Source of the DNA: DATMBL01 sp050735975
Lineage (GTDB): Bacteria > Desulfobacterota > Binatia > UBA9968
Direction: 5' to 3'
DNA: 10,372 bases
NCBI GenBank assembly: GCA_050735975.1
Contig: JBOHVS010000037.1
Location: 1-10,372 of the forward strand
Shown here in pieces: positions 5,557-10,372 of the stretch. Positions within the stretch are counted from its first letter, which is position 1; every line of letters begins with the position of its first letter. The notes under the pieces were generated by a model that saw only the letters and a program-made list of their open reading frames with translations, was not told the DNA's origin and made no database searches. Position numbers and translations under genes: made by a program.

Positions 5557-6714
5557 TCACCCGCCACGAACAAGCTTCGCCCTGAGATAAGCGTCCCATA
5601 TAGCTAACGCGGGCTTTGGTTTTTCTCCGCTGGTCTGCATGCCGGTGAAGGCCCAGATGCCGGCGATCTCGTTGAGGGGCGGACGTAGCCTGGCAACGAG
5701 CTTTTCGAAGTCGGTCGTCGCGAAGTTGATGACAAACTGGTAATTATCGCGAGCCGCTGTCTTTAGCAGCAATTCCGTAAAATATTGTTGCTCGCCATCG
5801 GAGCCCTGCAGGGTTACCCCATAGGATCTCAAAGGCACATTCCGGGATGTCATGCCGCTTTCCGAAACCGCGATCGGCTTTTTGAAACGCGAAGCGAAAT
5901 CGAAAAAGCTCGCGGGTATGGGGCGCGCCAATTCAGCGCTCATATGAGGATAAACGCTCATCGCAAACAGATCGCTGTGTTTCATGAGATTCGCGACCTC
6001 GCGCTCCTGATCCGTCCCTTTCGAATTTTTCGCGAGCTTCTTGTAATGCAAGACTTCGGTCGTAAAGAAAACCGGCAGCGCCGGATGGGCTTTCTTTACC
6101 GCCGCATAAGTTTCGCGGTGCAGTTCCTTCAATTGCGCCCACTTCGCGGGCTCGCGAGATAGCAACACGTTCGACTCCACTCCGATCGCCAAATAGTTTG
6201 GCTGCATGCTTTGCACGGATCGCAAAACAAAATTGAGGAACGCTTTTTTTACGCGCGGGCTGTCGAGACGCTCCTTGTCCCACGGCTTGGGCAGCGGCAA
6301 ACTATCTTGATCCGCCCAGTAAGGCGCCAGACCTCTTCGATCCTTATCGAGAGGCGAGATGGACAAGAAGAGTTTCTTTCCCGCCGGCGGTCGATAGCTC
6401 AAGTTCTCCTGGATGGCCTTTGAAAACGGCTTGCCCTCGAGCGCCTCGGGCCAAGGGACGCCGCCGATAAACATGATTGAAACAATATCGCCATGCGCGT
6501 GCGCAAACTCTTGCGCCGCGCGAAAGCCTGCCTCGGACAGATCCGCCGGCCATGGAGTGAAGCCCATCAGGAATGGGCGCATCGCGGGCGCCGGCGCGGG
6601 GCGGGCGTCAGGCCCCGGAGCGCCGAACCGCCACGGAAACTTCGGATTGCCGGGCGCGCAACCGATCAACGAAACAGCCAGCGTTAGCGCAGCCAAAACT
6701 CGGTGATAACTCAT
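5557..6714 (-). CDS. Lipoprotein with a glycoside-hydrolase-like TIM-barrel pattern
   Basis: A 385-residue exported lipoprotein. The N-terminus has a basic residue (R5), a hydrophobic stretch and the lipobox LIGC with Cys19, followed by a Pro/Ala/Gly linker to about residue 46. The body looks like a TIM barrel of the GH-A clan type: LAIGVES places Glu180 at the end of a strand where the acid/base Glu is expected, and PIAVSESG places Glu285 where the nucleophile is expected. Aromatic patches (FTPWP 52-56, VPWPE 86-90, IWAFTG 353-358) also fit a sugar-binding cleft. No specific GH family is recognised, so the enzymatic assignment is inference. The ATG at 6714 follows AAAGGA with a 6-base spacer (complement of 6721-6726). 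It is convergent with the cupin gene and divergent from the TPR lipoprotein operon; the shared envelope location may be meaningful. Confidence 0.75.
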   Translation of the reverse strand: MSYHRVLAALTLAVSLIGCAPGNPKFPWRFGAPGPDARPAPAPAMRPFLMGFTPWPADLSEAGFRAAQEFAHAHGDIVSIMFIGGVPWPEALEGKPFSKAIQENLSYRPPAGKKLFLSISPLDKDRRGLAPYWADQDSLPLPKPWDKERLDSPRVKKAFLNFVLRSVQSMQPNYLAIGVESNVLLSREPAKWAQLKELHRETYAAVKKAHPALPVFFTTEVLHYKKLAKNSKGTDQEREVANLMKHSDLFAMSVYPHMSAELARPIPASFFDFASRFKKPIAVSESGMTSRNVPLRSYGVTLQGSDGEQQYFTELLLKTAARDNYQFVINFATTDFEKLVARLRPPLNEIAGIWAFTGMQTSGEKPKPALAIWDAYLRAKLVRGG

Positions 6715-6847
6715 GCTGAATCCTTTCAGGCTCGTTTATTTCAGACCGCAGGTATCGCAAACGCAGCTTCGCAGCCAAGCGGCCTGAGAGTTCTATATTA
6801 TCTCAATTTCCGCCCGCGCAGCTACTGAGATTTTATCTTGCGTAATC

Positions 6848-6876
6848 TTGACATCCTTTGCATCTTCGGAAAAGAT
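6848..6876 (+). promoter_or_regulatory. Possible promoter of the lipoprotein/exported-protein operon
   Basis: A perfect TTGACA (-35) at 6848-6853 is followed after 17 bases by AAAGAT (6871-6876), a weak -10 with three consensus bases. It lies in the divergent intergenic region (6715-6982), which otherwise holds an A/T-rich patch near 6790-6810 and no recognisable gene or RNA. The first TTG of the long open frame is the same TTG as in this box, which argues against that codon being the true start. Confidence 0.3.
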
Positions 6877-6982
6877 CCAGTGGAGAGATCTAAAGGCCTT
6901 TGAAACCGTTCGGGAGCCGGCCTGGGGAATCGACGTAAAAAGACAATACGTAAGAAGGGCCGCCCGCCGAAGAAAACTCGCC

Positions 6983-7909
6983 TTGACTTTCCCAGTTACA
7001 AGATTTCAAATTTGTTTCTGCGCCTTGCTGTCACTTGCCGCGATGTTGAGCAGCGGCTGCTCAACGCGGACCGCCGCGCCGGAACCGCGTTACGTTCCCG
7101 CCGGCGACTTGCTGGATATCGTCAAAGATTTTCAACGTCTCGCGCGCGAGGACACATACCGCTTCCCCATTCCCAAGGACGTGACCGGTATCAACGTGAT
7201 GAAAGCGACCTTGGTGCGGCTTGAAGACTACGAAAAAAAGAACCCCGGCAAGTTCGCCGATATCGTGCAGTTCAATAAAGCCTTGGCCCTCGAGCGCCTC
7301 AGAGAGTACGACCAGGCCGCCTCCTACTATCGAAAAGTAGCCGAAACTGAAGGGCGGTTGGGCGCCGAAGCCGCAAAGAACCTCGAGATCATAGACGGTT
7401 TCCAGCGCATACTCTATAAGCCTCTTCCCACCGACGACCCGTTTGAATACATCAAGGGGTTGGACGAAAAAGTAGGCGCCTGGAACCAACTGATCGGCAA
7501 ATATCAAGGGTCCGTTTACGAATTTCTCGCGCGGGTGGAGGAAGAGCGAGTCGACCGGGCCAAGGTCGCCTTCGTCGAAGCCAACCGCTACCGATTAAAG
7601 GAAGGCAATCAAATCGTCATCTTAGGCTATACGCAACTGGTCACGAAACATAGGCAGAGCAAGAACATCCACCGCTTTCTGCTTGATTTCGGCGACTTCT
7701 ACACCGTGCTTGCAAAAGAGTACGCCGCTCAGTACGATCCCGAGGGTCTGGACTTCGATCTAAAGACCTTTGATCAGTTTGCAAAATCCGCCCTAAAACT
7801 TTATACCGAAGTTGTCCAAGTCGATGGAATCGTGGAGAAAATCGAAGCCCAGGGAAAAATCGAAGCGATGCGTGGCCTATTCGACAAGGTTACGAGGTTA
7901 AACCGATGA
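6983..7909 (+). CDS. TPR-containing lipoprotein
   Basis: An exported lipoprotein, about 308 residues from the TTG at 6983. Seen: a hydrophobic signal stretch and the lipobox LSSGC (Cys26), followed by Ser-Thr, which suggests sorting to the outer membrane if a Lol system is present. A tetratricopeptide-like helix pair lies near residues 92-122 (FNKALALERLREYDQAASYY) and the rest is mostly charged alpha-helix. The start is uncertain. The frame is open to a TTG at 6848, but the added 45 codons use AGA, AGG, GTA and CTA often, unlike the neighbours, would place the signal peptide far from the N-terminus, and begin inside a TTGACA promoter-like box. No start has a good ribosome site. The stop overlaps the next gene's ATG (ATGA), so the two form an operon and probably act together. 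I do not recognise the family; such TPR lipoproteins often scaffold envelope complexes. Confidence 0.75.
   Translation: MTFPVTRFQICFCALLSLAAMLSSGCSTRTAAPEPRYVPAGDLLDIVKDFQRLAREDTYRFPIPKDVTGINVMKATLVRLEDYEKKNPGKFADIVQFNKALALERLREYDQAASYYRKVAETEGRLGAEAAKNLEIIDGFQRILYKPLPTDDPFEYIKGLDEKVGAWNQLIGKYQGSVYEFLARVEEERVDRAKVAFVEANRYRLKEGNQIVILGYTQLVTKHRQSKNIHRFLLDFGDFYTVLAKEYAAQYDPEGLDFDLKTFDQFAKSALKLYTEVVQVDGIVEKIEAQGKIEAMRGLFDKVTRLNR
7894..7897 (+). promoter_or_regulatory. Ribosome site of the large exported protein gene
   Basis: GAGG lies 8 bases before the ATG at 7906, within the last codons of the TPR lipoprotein gene. With the ATGA overlap it supports translational coupling. Confidence 0.55.
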
Positions 7910-10372
7910 GAGGAAAACCGTCCGGGTTCCCGGTAATCCTGCTCATTTTCTCGCTTTTGCTCGCTTCGGCTCAGCCTTCCCGCTCTCAGGATTTTGATTT
8001 GGTGCTGGAACGGATTCTCAATCCGGTTCCCGATTACGACCCTTTTGAAAAGCCCGTCGCTGCGCCGCAGTTCTTCCCGGACGCGGTCGACAAAAGGTCC
8101 CGCGAGCTTCTTATCGACGCGCTCACCAACCACCAGCAACACTCCCTCAAGGACCACCTGAAATTCTTCAAAGAAGAAGACATCCGTCTGTATCAACAGC
8201 GCAAGACAAGAACCGGCTTGACTGAACACGCGCAGGATATCGTCAACAATACGATCCGGGATCGGGAGCGCTTTCTGAACGCGCAGAAAGAGGCTTTGAA
8301 CAACGCTTCATCGCCGGCGCGGAAGAAGTATCTCGAGGCGATTATCAACCACGACGACCTCAATCAAGCCGATCAACTCATGCGCCGGAATTCCTCGAAT
8401 CGATGGGCTGGATTGTTCAACCGCATGTTAAGTTCTTTGGATCTGGTCGGCGTTGCCTCCGGCAACTATATCGGCGCGGCGGCCGAGACCGTAATCAGCC
8501 GGCTCTACAGTCTCGCAAATCACGATATGTCGATTGAAGAGCGGCGTGCGCTCGCGCGGCATCTCGATCACATCAAGCGTTTTCCCAACGATCCCCGAAA
8601 TACCGAGATCCGGAAACAGATTGAAAAGCTCGAGAGAACCAAAACAAACGCGCTGATGAAAAAGCAAATCGACAAAGCGGAAGAGGCGGCCGGCAAGGGA
8701 GACTTGGAGCGCGCCCTTTTTCACGCGGTGCTGGCCGCTTACCTCAATCCGGCGTCAAAGGAGACTGAGAAGATCGTCCAAGAGCTAACCAAGCTTCGTC
8801 AGAAGCACAACGAAGCTCGCAAGACGGGACTCGCTGCAGCGCAGGAAAAGCCCATCTCTAACGAGCACGAAGAGCACGTGGGGCAACTGCTGAGCGCGCT
8901 CAGCCTGCGCGATCCTGCCCGGATCGAACGGGCCGCGATCGACCTGGAAGAAATGAATCCCGGCCCCCGCCTAGCGGCCGGCGCGCTCGACGCGGAAGCG
9001 GTGGCGATGGAAATCAGGGGCAGGCACGACGTGGCCAAGAAATTGCTCGAGCAATTGGCGCATTCTTCTTCCGATCCCGACGCGCAGAAACGGGCCGCGG
9101 CACTGCTCGAGAGCTCGGATTACAATTTGCTCGCTTCCTTCAATGAAGCGCGCAGCGAGCGCCGCGCCCAGTCCATGAAGTACGTCGTGCTCGGCGAGGA
9201 CGTGCTAAAAAAGAACCTGCTTTATGCGGCGGGCGCAGTTGCCGCCGCCGGCCCGGCGGGCGCCGTCACCCTCGGGGCTGTCAATACTTTGATGATCGGC
9301 AATAATCTGATCAACGTCCTCACCAACAATCCGATTTCAGCCCAGCCGGTGATCGACGCCGGAGTTGCCTACATCAGGAGCCATCCGCAATCCGACAGCG
9401 CTTCGGAGGTCTATAAGATACTCGCCGACGCCTACGAGGAACGCGGCCTGTTGGACAAGGCAATCAATTTTCACGCGCTGGCCGGCACGCCGCAAGAAAA
9501 GATCGCCAGCCTCAAAGAGAAAGCGGCAAAAACGCTGCTCAATGCGGCCGCGAAGAGCAAATCCCGCGGCACACAGGAATATTACCTCACGACATTGATT
9601 GACCGGTACCCGGAGGGTCCGGCCGCCGCGGAGGCAACCAAGAAGCTCGCCGCGCTGGCGCAGCGCGATAACCAGGGGCTGCGCATGAGCAAACAGTTTC
9701 TCATCGACAACCCGGAGATCTATGGACCTATGGGGCTGGGTTTGAAAGCATCTCTTTTCGACGGCAATCCCAGCAACATAGAACTTGCGGACCGCGGCGT
9801 GAATCTCCTGAACGACAACGAGCTGGTCGTCTACTATCAAACGCCCTGGGGCGTGCGGAGTCAGAACTACGCTATCGCGAAACACTCGGCCGAACGGTTC
9901 TTCGCCACACTGCGGAAAAAGAACCATCAAATCGCGCTCGCAGACGCAAACCAGCGGGCGAAAGGGAGTGTCGGAGGAATCAAGAACCTGCCGGCCCCTA
10001 TTCTGCAGGGCAGGCTGGGAAAAGGAGCCGAAGGACCGCAAGATAAAGACGATGCCACTTTCTCATTTGTGCGCGAGGCCGCCGGCCGCGCGCCTAGGCA
10101 TCCACGGGTTCTGGACTATGAGTTGTTGAGCGAAAACGAGCGCGATCCCGCCGCCAAGTACCAGCTCCCGCCGATCCAGGGAAGCATTTCGGCGAGCCGC
10201 TTCAGCATGACCGGCACGTTACCGACCGGCCTCTGGGGCAACCAGATCGCCATCGGCGGCGATCATAGAAGCCCTTATGGCGGCGTCCAACTGCCGATTC
10301 CTCTTCTTCAAGGTTTCGTTCCCGTCGATTTCATGGTGCAGGGAAGACCCGGAGGATTTTCCGTATATCCCA
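7906..10372 (+). CDS. Large exported TPR protein of unknown function (partial, 3' end outside the window)
   Basis: The frame stays open for 822 codons to the window edge with no stop, so the protein exceeds 822 residues. The N-terminus is a Sec signal peptide (basic MRGK, hydrophobic 9-20, likely cleavage between residues 22 and 28). Residues 60-310 are charged helix with a TPR-like pair near 252-282 (AAGKGDLERALFHAVLAAYL). A hydrophobic, small-residue-rich segment lies at 176-203, and a stronger one, rich in Gly and Ala, at 438-475. A second clear TPR is at 499-527 (ILADAYEERGLLDKAINFHA). From about residue 750 the character changes to Gly/Pro-rich, beta-type sequence (GNQIAIGG, YGGVQLPIP), possibly the start of a beta-domain or barrel. 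It overlaps the TPR lipoprotein gene by four bases, so the pair probably works at the outer membrane or in the periplasm. I do not recognise the family, and no catalytic motif is evident. Confidence 0.85.
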   Translation, partial: MRGKPSGFPVILLIFSLLLASAQPSRSQDFDLVLERILNPVPDYDPFEKPVAAPQFFPDAVDKRSRELLIDALTNHQQHSLKDHLKFFKEEDIRLYQQRKTRTGLTEHAQDIVNNTIRDRERFLNAQKEALNNASSPARKKYLEAIINHDDLNQADQLMRRNSSNRWAGLFNRMLSSLDLVGVASGNYIGAAAETVISRLYSLANHDMSIEERRALARHLDHIKRFPNDPRNTEIRKQIEKLERTKTNALMKKQIDKAEEAAGKGDLERALFHAVLAAYLNPASKETEKIVQELTKLRQKHNEARKTGLAAAQEKPISNEHEEHVGQLLSALSLRDPARIERAAIDLEEMNPGPRLAAGALDAEAVAMEIRGRHDVAKKLLEQLAHSSSDPDAQKRAAALLESSDYNLLASFNEARSERRAQSMKYVVLGEDVLKKNLLYAAGAVAAAGPAGAVTLGAVNTLMIGNNLINVLTNNPISAQPVIDAGVAYIRSHPQSDSASEVYKILADAYEERGLLDKAINFHALAGTPQEKIASLKEKAAKTLLNAAAKSKSRGTQEYYLTTLIDRYPEGPAAAEATKKLAALAQRDNQGLRMSKQFLIDNPEIYGPMGLGLKASLFDGNPSNIELADRGVNLLNDNELVVYYQTPWGVRSQNYAIAKHSAERFFATLRKKNHQIALADANQRAKGSVGGIKNLPAPILQGRLGKGAEGPQDKDDATFSFVREAAGRAPRHPRVLDYELLSENERDPAAKYQLPPIQGSISASRFSMTGTLPTGLWGNQIAIGGDHRSPYGGVQLPIPLLQGFVPVDFMVQGRPGGFSVYP

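Noticed and set aside
8866..8878. CACGAAGAGCACG, identical over 13 bases to part of the repeat at 937-949
   Set aside because: It encodes an ordinary Glu/His-rich stretch in the large exported protein with no hairpin partner or flanking repeat; 13 bases of this biased composition can match by chance, though a genome-wide count would settle it.
9337..10041. Open frame of 234 codons on the minus strand
   Set aside because: It lies wholly antisense to the large exported protein, whose reading frame has a signal peptide, TPRs and a coupled start. The antisense translation is Arg/Val/Phe-rich with no family resemblance, typical of GC-rich shadow frames.

Overview
The window is about 10.4 kb of GC-rich bacterial chromosome, densely packed with ordinary-looking genes. 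Three proteins carry Sec signal peptides, two of them with lipoproteins' lipobox cysteines, which suggests a diderm (Gram-negative) bacterium. Between the genes are short inverted and tandem repeats of the types (CACGAAGGA-like units, a GTGCTTCGACTAAGCTCAGC-like palindrome, GGGGCGAGGG/CCCTCGCCCC hairpins) that I associate with uncultured soil or groundwater lineages such as Desulfobacterota/Binatota, Tectomicrobia, Rokubacteria or NC10. That placement is an inference from general familiarity and not a measured result.

Layout. 46-903 (+) is an ACMSD-type metal-dependent amidohydrolase with all five metal ligands visible. 1024-2493 (+) is a carboxyltransferase of the pyruvate carboxylase / oxaloacetate decarboxylase-alpha type that has its active site but no biotinyl domain. 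2565-2930 (+) is a small four-helix DUF423 membrane protein. 3049-4167 (+) is a textbook alanine dehydrogenase, translationally coupled by an ATGA overlap to 4164-5099 (+), a DHH/DHHA1 phosphoesterase. 5166-5498 (+) is a small cupin. 5557-6714 (-) is a lipoprotein with a TIM-barrel glycosidase-like pattern, convergent with the cupin gene. 6983-7909 (+) is a TPR lipoprotein, coupled by a second ATGA overlap to 7906-10372+ (+), a very large exported protein that runs off the right edge.

How the genes relate. The left half is metabolic: amide/carboxylate chemistry, pyruvate-alanine interconversion and phosphoester hydrolysis. Apart from the alanine dehydrogenase-DHH pair, no shared pathway can be proved from order alone. 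The right half is cell-envelope: a divergently transcribed lipoprotein and a two-gene operon for a lipoprotein plus a TPR-bearing, probably periplasmic or outer-membrane-associated giant. That two-gene operon is the least explained part of the window and the best candidate for an undescribed system, though nothing in the sequence identifies its function. No tRNA, rRNA, CRISPR array, transposase or phage gene was seen, and no stretch above 300 bases lacks a gene.
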